Counted from the stretch's first letter, positions 1 through 7,262 are shown. The stretch: 14,294 bases of DNA from an uncultured Oscillospiraceae bacterium (GCA_910578505.1 CAJTPV010000052.1:1-14294); one strand, 5' to 3'. The notes: generated by a model not told the origin, from the sequence alone. A program made the numbers and translations.

Positions 1-227
1 AGAACAAAATCCAGAGCGAGGAAACCTGGAAGATTTACAAGCGTGCATACAAAAAGTACTATGCCCGCTACATGAAAGGGAACATGAGCGAGGCGGAGTT
101 CAAGGCGTGGGGAGAACAGGCTGCTGCCCAGCGGGATACCATCCGTCTGTTGCTGGAGGGGACGAGAGATCCAGAAAAACAGACGGAACTGATTGAGCGG
201 CTGCGGGAGGAACTGAATAAGCGGTAG
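1..227 (+). CDS. C-terminal part of an unrecognised small charged protein (5' end outside window)
   Basis: An open frame enters from the left edge (codons start at position 3) and ends at TAG 225-227, followed directly by a second in-frame stop, TAA. The visible 74 residues are rich in Lys, Arg, Glu and Tyr and look mostly helical (for example KIYKRAYKKYYARYMKG, then MSEAEFKAWGEQAA, ending IERLREELNKR). No signal peptide, membrane segment or catalytic motif is visible. I do not recognise the family. Short helical charged proteins like this are common in phage and integrative elements of clostridia, but that is only an impression. It is separated from the sugar operon by a hairpin and about 175 bp, so it is probably a separate transcription unit. 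Confidence 0.6.
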   Translation, partial: NKIQSEETWKIYKRAYKKYYARYMKGNMSEAEFKAWGEQAAAQRDTIRLLLEGTRDPEKQTELIERLREELNKR

Positions 228-233
228 TAATTG

Positions 234-266
234 ACCGGCCTGAGCAGTGCTGCTCGGGCCGGTTTG
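234..266 (+). terminator. Hairpin terminator after the left-edge gene
   Basis: ACCGGCCTGAGCAG (234-247) pairs with CTGCTCGGGCCGGT (250-263) with one G-U wobble, starting six bases after the first stop codon. Only a short T run follows (263-265), so it is a strong stem with a weak tail. It probably insulates the upstream gene from the yesL operon. Confidence 0.6.
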
Positions 267-317
267 CATATGCGGACAGTCATTTCCCAAATCTTGCTGA
301 ATTACTGATATTTTCGC

Positions 318-333
318 CATCCATTTGATATAT
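318..333 (+). promoter_or_regulatory. Putative AraC-type operator O3 upstream of the phosphorylase operon
   Basis: CATCCATTTGATATAT matches the element CATGRATTTGATATTT, found twice upstream of the transporter operon, at 13 of 16 positions. The nine-base core ATTTGATAT is identical. A partial second copy, GATATTT (307-313), lies exactly 20 bp upstream of GATATAT (327-333). A direct repeat about two helical turns apart is what an AraC-family dimer typically binds. It lies 69 bp before the yesL start codon. The role is inferred. Confidence 0.5.
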
Positions 334-378
334 CGCCCAGGCGTTTTACGGTAAAATACACAAAAGCACAGGTAAAAT
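329..378 (+). promoter_or_regulatory. Putative promoter region of the yesL-phosphorylase operon
   Basis: The best -10 candidate is TAAAAT (352-357). The hexamer 17 bp upstream (329-334) is a poor -35 and overlaps operator O3, which fits an activator-dependent promoter. A perfect inverted repeat, TTTTAC-G-GTAAAA (344-356), covers the -10. GGTAAAAT is repeated 21 bp apart (350-357 and 371-378). The second TAAAAT (373-378) is too close to the ribosome-binding site (387-393) to be a likely -10. The exact start site cannot be fixed from sequence. Confidence 0.35.
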
Positions 379-401
379 CTTGTGACAGGAGGTGCCTTGA
401 C

Positions 402-1013
402 ATGTTTGGACCCAACAGCCGGCTGATCCGGTTTCTCACCGCGGTATGCGACCTGATGATCCTGAACGTCCTGTTCCTCTTCTCCTGCATAACCGTAGTT
501 CTGGCGGGGGACGGCGCGGTATCCCTCTACACCGTGACCCTCCGGATGTTCCGGGGGACGGAGGAATCCCCCGGAAAGAGCTTCCTGCACTCCCTCAAGC
601 GGAATTTCCTCCCGTCCGTCCCGACCGCGCTGCTGCTCCTGACGGACATGACGCTTCTGGCGGTCCTGCGCGGGGTCCTCTACGCGGAGACGCTGCTCCT
701 CTCCCCGGCGGTATTTGTCTTTCTTGTCAGCGCTGCCGTTTTCCTGACCGCCCTGCTGTCCTATCTGTTCCCGCTGCTGGCCCGGTTTGACAACACATTC
801 CCCCGGCACCTTGGAAACGCCGGGCGGCTGGCGGTGGCCCATCTGCCGGTCACATTTTTGCTCACCACAATTAATTTGCTGCCGGTGCTGCTGCCGCTGT
901 TTTTCCCGCAGCTGTTGGGCGTTGTGGCCGCGTTCTGGATGTTTCTGGGATTTTCGACGGGAGCCTGGGTGAATTCGTTTTACCTGAACAGGATATTTTC
1001 GGAAAAGGCTTAA
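402..1013 (+). CDS. YesL-family (DUF624) integral membrane protein
   Basis: This 203-residue protein has about five hydrophobic segments (roughly 14-36, 71-94, 99-126, 142-167, 170-192). The pattern and length fit the YesL/DUF624 family, including the loop after the first segment (SLYTVTLRMFRG...) and the conserved-looking LLARFDN after the third. In Bacillus subtilis, YesL lies in a pectin-fragment cluster. Family members generally sit beside sugar ABC transporter genes, but no biochemical role is established. The start is ATG 402, with AGGAGGT at 387-393 eight bases upstream. It is the first gene of the operon; the next gene begins 10 bp after its stop. The association with a sugar locus supports the family call. 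I infer an accessory role in oligosaccharide uptake and do not claim a mechanism. Confidence 0.8.
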   Translation: MFGPNSRLIRFLTAVCDLMILNVLFLFSCITVVLAGDGAVSLYTVTLRMFRGTEESPGKSFLHSLKRNFLPSVPTALLLLTDMTLLAVLRGVLYAETLLLSPAVFVFLVSAAVFLTALLSYLFPLLARFDNTFPRHLGNAGRLAVAHLPVTFLLTTINLLPVLLPLFFPQLLGVVAAFWMFLGFSTGAWVNSFYLNRIFSEKA

Positions 1014-1023
1014 GGAGGATGTC

Positions 1024-1341
1024 ATGGGAAATACCCTTTCCTACGATGGCTACGCCCTTGTTTTTGAGGACCATTTCGACGGGCTGACGCTGAACCGGAT
1101 CTGCTGGTACGTGGATGGAGCGCTGTTCCATGAGGCCAGGCAGTGGTTTTCCGCCCGCCACGGACAGGCGGCAGAGCCGTTCCCGGCCTCCTTCAATCAC
1201 GATATGTATATCATATTGAATCTCGCAGTAGGCGGAAACTGGGTGGGGTATCCGGATGAAACCACCGATTTTGAGAACGCCGTCTTCGCAGTGGACCATG
1301 TACGGGTATATCAAAAAGACAACGAGGAGGAATGCGTGTGA
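1024..1341 (+). CDS. Internally deleted GH16 beta-glucanase (laminarinase-like) relic, catalytic core missing
   Basis: The frame encodes 105 residues; an intact intracellular GH16 enzyme of this kind is roughly 250. Residues 7-25 (YDGYALVFEDHFDGLTLNR) match the start of GH16 beta-1,3(4)-glucanases. Residues 28-98 match the end of the fold: WYVDGALFHEARQWF, then LNLAVGGNWVGYPDETTDFENA, then DHVRVYQK. The middle, about 150 residues with the catalytic E-x-D-x-x-E motif, is absent, and the join near residues 24-28 is in frame. The product therefore cannot be an active glucanase. Translation signals are intact: AGGAGG 1013-1018 before ATG 1024, and the TGA stop overlaps the GTG start of the next gene. 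No signal peptide is present. It could be a recent deletion allele, an assembly collapse, or a relic kept because it couples translation to the phosphorylase downstream. Confidence 0.8.
   Translation: MGNTLSYDGYALVFEDHFDGLTLNRICWYVDGALFHEARQWFSARHGQAAEPFPASFNHDMYIILNLAVGGNWVGYPDETTDFENAVFAVDHVRVYQKDNEEECV
1324..1330 (+). promoter_or_regulatory. Ribosome-binding site that decides the start of the first phosphorylase
   Basis: GAGGAGG ends at 1330. The in-frame ATG at 1332 is only one base away, too close to be used well. GTG at 1338 is seven bases away and overlaps the upstream TGA as GTGA. I therefore place the start at GTG 1338. Confidence 0.65.
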
Positions 1342-3971
1342 CAGATATCCGTTTTTTAGATGATGACGGGAGCTTTGAACTCCACAGCCCGGAGGAGATC
1401 AGCTGCCTGTATCTTCCGCTGGCCAGTGAAACCGGCCTGAAAAGCGCCGTGACGCCAAATTTGGGCGGGGACTGCAAGCTGGATCAGGAGACTTTCCTGT
1501 TAGAGCCGGTCAGCTCTGAGAACCTGCACACCAGCCGCAGCACCCGGAATTTCTGGTGTGTGACGGAAAAGGGCTGCTGGTCGGCCACCGGCGTGTCCGC
1601 AGAACAGGAGGCCGCCCGCTTTACGCCGGAGCAGGACGGAAGCTCGCTGACGGCAGGCCTCATGTGGCAGAGCGTCCGCCGGGCGTCAGAACGTTGCGGG
1701 CTCTGCGCGGAGATCACGTCCTTTGTCCCCTGCCGTGAGAATGTGGAGGTCATGCATGTCCGCATCACCAACACAGACGCCGCACCCCAACGCGTGACCG
1801 GCATCGCGGCCATCCCCATCTATGGACGGAGCGCGGACAACATCCGGGACCACCGGAACGTGACCTCCATGCTCCACCGCATCCGGACAACGGACCACGG
1901 CGTACTGGTCAAGCCCACCATGTCCTTTGACGAGAAGGGCCACCGGGAAAATCACAGCATCTACTACGTGCTGGGTGCTTCCGGCAACGGCGGGCGTCCA
2001 GAGGCGTTTTACCCCACCGTTGATGCCTTCATTGGCGAGGGCGGCACCTTCCTCCACCCGCGCTCGATCTATGAAAACCGCCCCGGCCTCCCCCCGGAAT
2101 CCGAGATTCATGGCCGGGAGGCTATGGGCGGCATCCGGTTCCCGGCGGTCACGCTGGCGGAGGGACAGACGGCGGAGTACATCGTCCTTCTCGGCGTTTC
2201 GGAGGACGAGGGGAAGATCAGCCGCGTCCTGGACGCCTGCCGGACGGCAGGGCAGGTACAGGCGTTGCTGGACGAGACAAAAGCCTATTGGCAGAAAAGA
2301 GTGAATGTCCGCTATTCCACCGGCAGCCCGGACTTTGACCGCCTCATGCGCTGGGTTACCTTCCAGCCCTTTCTGCGCAGGCTCTACGGCTGCTCCTTCC
2401 TGCCTCACCACGACTATGGCCGGGGAGGCCGGGGCTGGCGGGATCTCTGGCAGGACTGCCTGTCCCTGCTGCTGATGGACCCGGACGGCGTGGGAGAGAT
2501 GATGCGGGCCAGCTTCGGCGGGGTGCGCGTTGACGGCACCAACGCTACCATTATCGGGGACGGTGTCGGGAACTTCATCGCTGACCGCAACGGCATCGCC
2601 CGGGTCTGGATGGACCACGCCCTTTGGCCGCTGATGACGCTCAAACTATATATCGACCAGACCGGGGACAGGGACATCCTGCACGCAAATGCCCCTTATT
2701 TCAAGGACCCCCAGACCATGCGGGGCACGGATACCGATACCCTCTGGAACGGCGGCAGCCGCCAGGAAACCGAATCCGGCGCTACCTATGAGGGCAGCAT
2801 TCTGGAGCACCTGCTCATTCAGCATCTCACGGCCTTCTACGAGGTTGGCGCACACAACATTTTCCGCCTGCGGGGGGCCGACTGGAACGACGCCCTGGAC
2901 ATGGCCCCCGAGCACGGCGAGAGCGTGGCCTTTACCTGCGCCTACGCGGGGAACTTCCGCCAGCTGGCCCGGTTGCTGCGCACATGCGGCAGGGACACAA
3001 TAGAACTGCTGGAGGAAATGCAGGAGCTGTTGGCCGGGGACAGGGACGCCTATGGGGACATCCCCCGCAAGCGTGAGATTCTGGCCCGGTACGTCCGGCG
3101 GTGCCGGCACAGCGTCAGCGGCCACAGGGCCGCGATATCCTGCCGGGAGCTGGCGGACACGCTGGACGGCATGGCGGACTGGCTGATGGAACACATCCGC
3201 CGTCAGGAGTGGATTGACGCTGGGAGGGATGGCGGCTGGTTCAACAGCTACTACGACAATCACCAGCGCCCTCTGGAAGGAATCGGCGAAAACGGCGTGA
3301 GCATGATGCTGACCGGGCAGGTCTTCGCTATCATGAGCGGCACGGCCACAGACGAGCAGGTGCGCTCTATTACCCGCAGCGCGGACCGCTATCTGTACCG
3401 GAGAGAAGCCGGCGGCTACCGGCTGAACACGGACTTCCATGAACTGAAATTCGACATGGGCCGGATGTTCGGCTTTGCCTACGGTGAGAAGGAAAACGGC
3501 GCGGTGTTCTCCCACATGACGGTGATGTACGCCAACGCCCTCTATCGCCGGGGCTTCGTCCGGGAGGGGTATAAGGCCCTCCAAGCTCTGGCGGACGCGG
3601 CGCTGGATTTCCAGACCAGCAGGATCTATCCCGGCATCCCCGAGTATTTCAACGCAGACGGACGGGGGATGTACCACTACCTCACCGGTGCGGCCAGCTG
3701 GTATATGATGACGGTGATGACGGAGGCGTTTGGCGTACACGGCGAAAACGGCGATCTGGTCATTACCCCCAGGCTGGTCCGGGAACAGTTCGACGAGGCC
3801 GGAGAGGCGGCGATCGATTTCTCCTTTGCCGGGAAGCAGTTCCATGTGGTCATCACCAACCCGGACGGCAAGGACTTCGGGGAGTACCGCGCCGGCAGGA
3901 CCGTGCTCAGCCGGGAAACCATCCGGCCCCTGCCGGAGAGCGGGAATGTGATTACGATTGAATTGATGTAA
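1338..3971 (+). CDS. Long GH94/GH161-like beta-glucoside phosphorylase (laminaribiose or beta-1,3-oligoglucan type likely)
   Basis: An 877-residue cytosolic enzyme of the inverting disaccharide-phosphorylase clan (GH94 and relatives). Residues 1-330 form the beta-sandwich; FLLEPVSSENLH with SRSTRNFW lies near the N-terminus. The (alpha/alpha)6 barrel follows: DYGRGGRGWRDLWQD from residue 359, then the catalytic loop LRGADWNDALDMAPEHGES, with the predicted proton donor Asp515. YLTGAASW carries the Thr783-Gly784 pair expected to contact phosphate. It does not begin with the GYFDD..EYVI signature of cellobiose and chitobiose phosphorylases. Its length and N-terminus instead fit laminaribiose phosphorylases and the GH161 beta-1,3-glucan phosphorylases; I could not run a comparison to choose. 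No signal peptide. It overlaps the GH16 relic by 4 bp and is followed 15 bp later by a second phosphorylase. Expected reaction: beta-glucoside oligomer plus phosphate gives alpha-glucose-1-phosphate plus a shortened sugar. Confidence 0.75.
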   Translation: MTDIRFLDDDGSFELHSPEEISCLYLPLASETGLKSAVTPNLGGDCKLDQETFLLEPVSSENLHTSRSTRNFWCVTEKGCWSATGVSAEQEAARFTPEQDGSSLTAGLMWQSVRRASERCGLCAEITSFVPCRENVEVMHVRITNTDAAPQRVTGIAAIPIYGRSADNIRDHRNVTSMLHRIRTTDHGVLVKPTMSFDEKGHRENHSIYYVLGASGNGGRPEAFYPTVDAFIGEGGTFLHPRSIYENRPGLPPESEIHGREAMGGIRFPAVTLAEGQTAEYIVLLGVSEDEGKISRVLDACRTAGQVQALLDETKAYWQKRVNVRYSTGSPDFDRLMRWVTFQPFLRRLYGCSFLPHHDYGRGGRGWRDLWQDCLSLLLMDPDGVGEMMRASFGGVRVDGTNATIIGDGVGNFIADRNGIARVWMDHALWPLMTLKLYIDQTGDRDILHANAPYFKDPQTMRGTDTDTLWNGGSRQETESGATYEGSILEHLLIQHLTAFYEVGAHNIFRLRGADWNDALDMAPEHGESVAFTCAYAGNFRQLARLLRTCGRDTIELLEEMQELLAGDRDAYGDIPRKREILARYVRRCRHSVSGHRAAISCRELADTLDGMADWLMEHIRRQEWIDAGRDGGWFNSYYDNHQRPLEGIGENGVSMMLTGQVFAIMSGTATDEQVRSITRSADRYLYRREAGGYRLNTDFHELKFDMGRMFGFAYGEKENGAVFSHMTVMYANALYRRGFVREGYKALQALADAALDFQTSRIYPGIPEYFNADGRGMYHYLTGAASWYMMTVMTEAFGVHGENGDLVITPRLVREQFDEAGEAAIDFSFAGKQFHVVITNPDGKDFGEYRAGRTVLSRETIRPLPESGNVITIELM

Positions 3972-3986
3972 GGAGGCGGTACTGCC

Positions 3987-6392
3987 ATGCAATACGGATA
4001 TTTTGACGATCAGGCCAGGGAATACGTGATTACCCGGCCCGACACCCCGGCCCCCTGGGCCAATTACCTGGGTTCCCCGGAGTACGGTGCGCTGATCTCC
4101 AACAACGCCGGCGGCTACAGCTTTGTCAAATCGGGGGCCAACGGGCGCATTCTGCGCTACGTCTTCAACCAGTTTGACCAGCCCGGACGGTATCTCTACC
4201 TCCGGGACAATGAGACAAGGGATTTCTGGTCCGCCTCCTGGCAGCCGGTGGGCAAGGATCTGGATACATACCGGAGCCAGTGCCGCCACGGGATGGGGTA
4301 CACCAGAATGCTGGCGGATTATCAGGACATCCACAGCGAGGCGGTCTACTATGTGCCGCTGGGCGGCTCCCATGAGGTCTGGCAGCTGTCTGTGACCAAC
4401 CTGTCGGACCGGCGGCGGGAGCTGACCCTGACCGGCTACGCGGAGTTTACCAACAGCGGCAATTATGAGCAGGATCAGGTCAATCTCCAGTATTCCCAGT
4501 TTATCACCCGCACCCTGTACGACGATAACCGCATCCGCCAGCAGATCCACGGGAATCTGGATGCCCAGGAGAAGGATGTGGACGCAAAAAACGTCATTGA
4601 GCGATTCTTCGCCTTGGCCGGCGCGCCGGCGGCCTCCTGCTGCGGTGACAAGGAGAGCTTTCTCGGCCCGTACCGGGGCTATGGCGACCCCGTTGGCGTG
4701 GCGTCCGGCAATCTGGGCGGCGCCCTCAGCTACAACGGCAATTGCTGCGGCGCCCTCTCCGCGGTGGTGGAGCTGGAACCGGGGGAGACGAAGACCATCG
4801 CCTTTCTTCTGGGGGAAAAATCTGCCGGGGAGAGCGCCGCGCTCTTGGAGGCGTACAGAGACCCGGCGGAGGTCTGCCGGAAGGATGTCGATGAACTGAC
4901 CCGGTACTGGCACGGCAAGCTCTCCCATTTCCAGGTCAGGACCCCCTGCCCGGAGTTCGACACCATGATTAACACCTGGAACGCCTACAACAGCTTTATC
5001 ACCTTCACCTGGTCCCGGGCCGCCTCCTTCATCTACTGCGGCCTGCGCAACGGCTACGGATACCGGGACACGGTGCAGGACATCCAGGGCGTCATCCACC
5101 TGGACCCGGCGGCGGCGGCGGAGAAAATCCGCTTCATGCTCTCCGCCCAGGTCCACCACGGCGGCGGCCTGCCGCTGGTGAAGTTCACCCACAACCCCGG
5201 CCATGAGGACACGCCGGAGGACGCCTCCTATGTCCAGGAGACCGGCCACCCGGCCTACCGGGCCGACGACGCCCTGTGGCTGTTCCCCACCGTGTACAAG
5301 TACATTGCAGAGACCGGGAACACAGCGTTTCTGGACGAGGTAATCCCCTTCGCCGACCGGGACGAGGGCACGGTCTACGAGCACCTCAAACGGGCGCTGG
5401 ATTTCTCCATCCAGCACATGGGCCCCCACGGCATGCCCGCCGGTCTCCACGCCGACTGGAACGACTGCCTGCGCCTGGGCGCGGCGGGGGAATCCTCCTT
5501 TGTGGCCTTCCAGTTCTACTACGCCTTTACGGCCCTGCGGGAGTTCGCGGCCTATCAGAAGGACGCGGCGTATCTGGAGTGGCTCATCCAGAAGCAGACG
5601 GCGCTCCACAAATGGCTGAACGACATCTGCTGGGACGGGGACCGGTACATCCGGGGCTTCACGGAGACCGGGGAGGTCATCGGCCACCACTCCGCACCGG
5701 AGGCCAATTTGTGGCTGAATCCCCAGACCTGGGCGGTCATCAGCGGACTGGCGGACGAGACCCAGGCGGAGCTGGCCCTGGACAACGTCTGCCAGCGGCT
5801 GAACACGGAGTACGGCGCAGTCCTGATGGACCCGCCCTACCACGCCCACGCCTTTGACGGGGCCCTGGCGGTGATCTACAACGCGGGGGTGAAGGAAAAC
5901 GGCGGCGTGTTCTCCCAGTCCCAGGGGTGGCTGATTCTGGCGGAGGCCCTGCTGGGCCATGGGGACCGGGCCTTCACCTACTTCCGGGAAAACGCGCCGT
6001 CCATGCAGAACGACCGGGCTGGAATCCGCAGAATCGAGCCCTACTGCTACGGGCAGTTCACCGAGGGCAAGGCCAGCCCCCACGCCGGCCGCTCCCACGT
6101 CCACTGGCTCACCGGCACCGCCTCCACGGTCATGGTGGGCTGCGTGGAGGGCATTCTGGGCATGCGCCCGGACCTGGGGGGCATCAAAATAGCGCCCTCC
6201 ATCCCGAAGGAGTGGAAGGCGCTGGAGATCCGCAAGGATTTCCGGGGGAAAAAGCTGCACATTCAGGTGAACAATCCCGACGGGAAGGAATCCGGCTGCA
6301 GGAGCCTCACCGTAAACGGGGCGGAGGTATCCGGAAATTATGTGCCGGAAAAGATGCTGACGGATACCACGGAGATCATTCTGACGATGTAG
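3987..6392 (+). CDS. GH94 cellobiose/chitobiose-type phosphorylase
   Basis: An 801-residue protein with the classic GH94 start (MQYGYFDDQAREYVITRPDTPAPWANYLG), beta-sandwich to about residue 300, linker helices and (alpha/alpha)6 barrel. The catalytic loop is GLHADWNDCLRL with proton donor Asp490, the same numbering as known cellobiose phosphorylases. RNGYGYRDTVQD lies earlier in the barrel. HWLTGTAS supplies Thr709-Gly710, which bind phosphate in the family. The length equals that of chitobiose phosphorylase and is close to cellobiose phosphorylase (about 811). The stretch YEHLKRALDFS after ETGNTAFLDEVIPFAD looks nearer the chitobiose branch, so acceptor specificity (glucose or GlcNAc, beta-1,4 or other) is open. 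The start is ATG 3987 with AAGGAGG about 10 bases upstream. It is the last gene of the operon and converges on the AraC gene with a 17-bp overlap. It probably finishes short oligomers left by its neighbour. Confidence 0.85.
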   Translation: MQYGYFDDQAREYVITRPDTPAPWANYLGSPEYGALISNNAGGYSFVKSGANGRILRYVFNQFDQPGRYLYLRDNETRDFWSASWQPVGKDLDTYRSQCRHGMGYTRMLADYQDIHSEAVYYVPLGGSHEVWQLSVTNLSDRRRELTLTGYAEFTNSGNYEQDQVNLQYSQFITRTLYDDNRIRQQIHGNLDAQEKDVDAKNVIERFFALAGAPAASCCGDKESFLGPYRGYGDPVGVASGNLGGALSYNGNCCGALSAVVELEPGETKTIAFLLGEKSAGESAALLEAYRDPAEVCRKDVDELTRYWHGKLSHFQVRTPCPEFDTMINTWNAYNSFITFTWSRAASFIYCGLRNGYGYRDTVQDIQGVIHLDPAAAAEKIRFMLSAQVHHGGGLPLVKFTHNPGHEDTPEDASYVQETGHPAYRADDALWLFPTVYKYIAETGNTAFLDEVIPFADRDEGTVYEHLKRALDFSIQHMGPHGMPAGLHADWNDCLRLGAAGESSFVAFQFYYAFTALREFAAYQKDAAYLEWLIQKQTALHKWLNDICWDGDRYIRGFTETGEVIGHHSAPEANLWLNPQTWAVISGLADETQAELALDNVCQRLNTEYGAVLMDPPYHAHAFDGALAVIYNAGVKENGGVFSQSQGWLILAEALLGHGDRAFTYFRENAPSMQNDRAGIRRIEPYCYGQFTEGKASPHAGRSHVHWLTGTASTVMVGCVEGILGMRPDLGGIKIAPSIPKEWKALEIRKDFRGKKLHIQVNNPDGKESGCRSLTVNGAEVSGNYVPEKMLTDTTEIILTM

Positions 6393-7167
6393 CGGCCTGT
6401 TCGGCGGCGGGGAACGGCTCCCGGTTGACGTTCCAGTTGTTCATGTAGTTGGTGTCCCGGTAGGCCTTCGGCGTCATGCCCACCTGGCTGCGGAAATGCT
6501 GGATGAAATGGCTCTGGGAGGAGTAGGCCAGCATGGCCGCGATATCGGCAAAGTCGTAGCTGCTGAACCGGAGCAGGTTCTTGGCCATGTCGATTTTCCG
6601 CTGCCGGATGTACTCGCTGACGGAGATGCCCGTCTCCTGCTTGAAGATCCGGGACAGATGGGTGGGCGAGACGCACACCGCCTCCGCCAGGTCGTTGACC
6701 GTGACCCGGTCCATGATGTGGACGTAGATGTAGTCGATGGCCTCGGCCACCTGCTTGGAGGAGGCGATGTTCTTTTTCAGCCGACGCATCCGGCACACGT
6801 AGTCCAGGGCCATCTGATCGTGGATATACACGATTTCCGCCAGATTGCTGCAGCAGTCCATGCGGCGGATGTACTCGTCGCTGAGGCTGAACGCCTCCTC
6901 CATGGCCATGCCCCCCTCCATGCAGAACCGGGCCAGCATGGCCGCCGTGACGACGAAGTGGTATTTCAGATTGGTGATGGGGTCGCTGGAGAGCTGCCCG
7001 GCCCCCTCCATGTTCTCGAAAGCGCCCCGGCTGCAGTTTTCCTGCACGGCATCGATGAGTCCCGCCGCCACCGAGCGGTAAAACAGGAATTCCTCTCCGG
7101 GCTCCCGGTGGCTGACCGTCTCCCGGACCCGGACCTCGATGGGCTGCCAGTTTTGCGGCCTGTCCAT
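6376..7167 (-). CDS. AraC-family transcriptional regulator of the locus
   Basis: A 263-residue protein. The C-terminal third is an AraC/XylS double helix-turn-helix: first HTH about 157-178 (VNDLAEAVCVSPTHLSRIFKQ), second about 205-227, closed by the family signature FIQHFRSQVGMTPKAYR. The N-terminus (1-130) is not an obvious cupin. It contains DPITNLKYHFVVTAAMLARFCMEGG-type sequence seen in many clostridial AraC proteins of unknown ligand. I chose ATG 7167 because GGGAGGT lies six to seven bases upstream; the open frame extends 55 codons further but without a comparable site and across the predicted promoter. The gene is divergent from the transporter operon and convergent with the phosphorylase operon, so it sits between its two likely targets. 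Repeated 16-bp elements flank it (O1, O2) and occur at the other operon (O3). I infer activation by an imported sugar; no effector is visible. Confidence 0.88.
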   Translation of the reverse strand: MDRPQNWQPIEVRVRETVSHREPGEEFLFYRSVAAGLIDAVQENCSRGAFENMEGAGQLSSDPITNLKYHFVVTAAMLARFCMEGGMAMEEAFSLSDEYIRRMDCCSNLAEIVYIHDQMALDYVCRMRRLKKNIASSKQVAEAIDYIYVHIMDRVTVNDLAEAVCVSPTHLSRIFKQETGISVSEYIRQRKIDMAKNLLRFSSYDFADIAAMLAYSSQSHFIQHFRSQVGMTPKAYRDTNYMNNWNVNREPFPAAEQAATSSE

Positions 7168-7201
7168 AGATACACCTCCCACGATATAGACGTTATTTCC
7201 C

Positions 7202-7230
7202 AATATAGCATGGATTTGATATTTCCGCAA
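7202..7230 (-). promoter_or_regulatory. Predicted promoter of the AraC gene
   Basis: Read on the minus strand: -35 TTGCGG (7230-7225), a 17-base spacer, -10 TATATT (7207-7202), and then 34 bp to the start codon. The whole of operator O1 lies inside the spacer, so a protein bound there would block RNA polymerase. This suggests negative autoregulation. Confidence 0.5.
7209..7224 (+). promoter_or_regulatory. Putative AraC-type operator O1
   Basis: CATGGATTTGATATTT, 15 of 16 identical to O2, which lies 86 bp to the right. It fills the -35/-10 spacer of the predicted AraC promoter. AATAT precedes both copies, with a one-base difference in spacing, so the similarity extends beyond the 16-mer. Confidence 0.55.
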
Positions 7231-7238
7231 GGGGCGGG

Positions 7239-7262
7239 GGAAATTTTCTGGGTGGAATTTCC
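7239..7262. repeat. Inverted repeat GGAAATT-N10-AATTTCC in the divergent control region
   Basis: GGAAATT (7239-7245) and AATTTCC (7256-7262) are perfect 7-bp arms with a 10-bp gap, about one helical turn centre to centre plus the arm width. It lies midway between O1 and O2. It could bind a second regulator or contribute to AraC looping. No family of binding protein can be named. Confidence 0.4.

Noticed and set aside
1308..1315. ATATCAAA, a reverse match to the operator core, inside the GH16 relic
   Set aside because: It encodes part of the conserved VYQK end of GH16 and matches only eight bases, so it is explained by coding.
2646..6260. A 1204-codon open frame on the minus strand across both phosphorylase genes
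   Set aside because: It is the mirror of GC-rich coding frames: Val, Gly, Arg and Ala rich, no recognisable domain, no ribosome-binding site, and it ignores the boundary between two well-supported genes.
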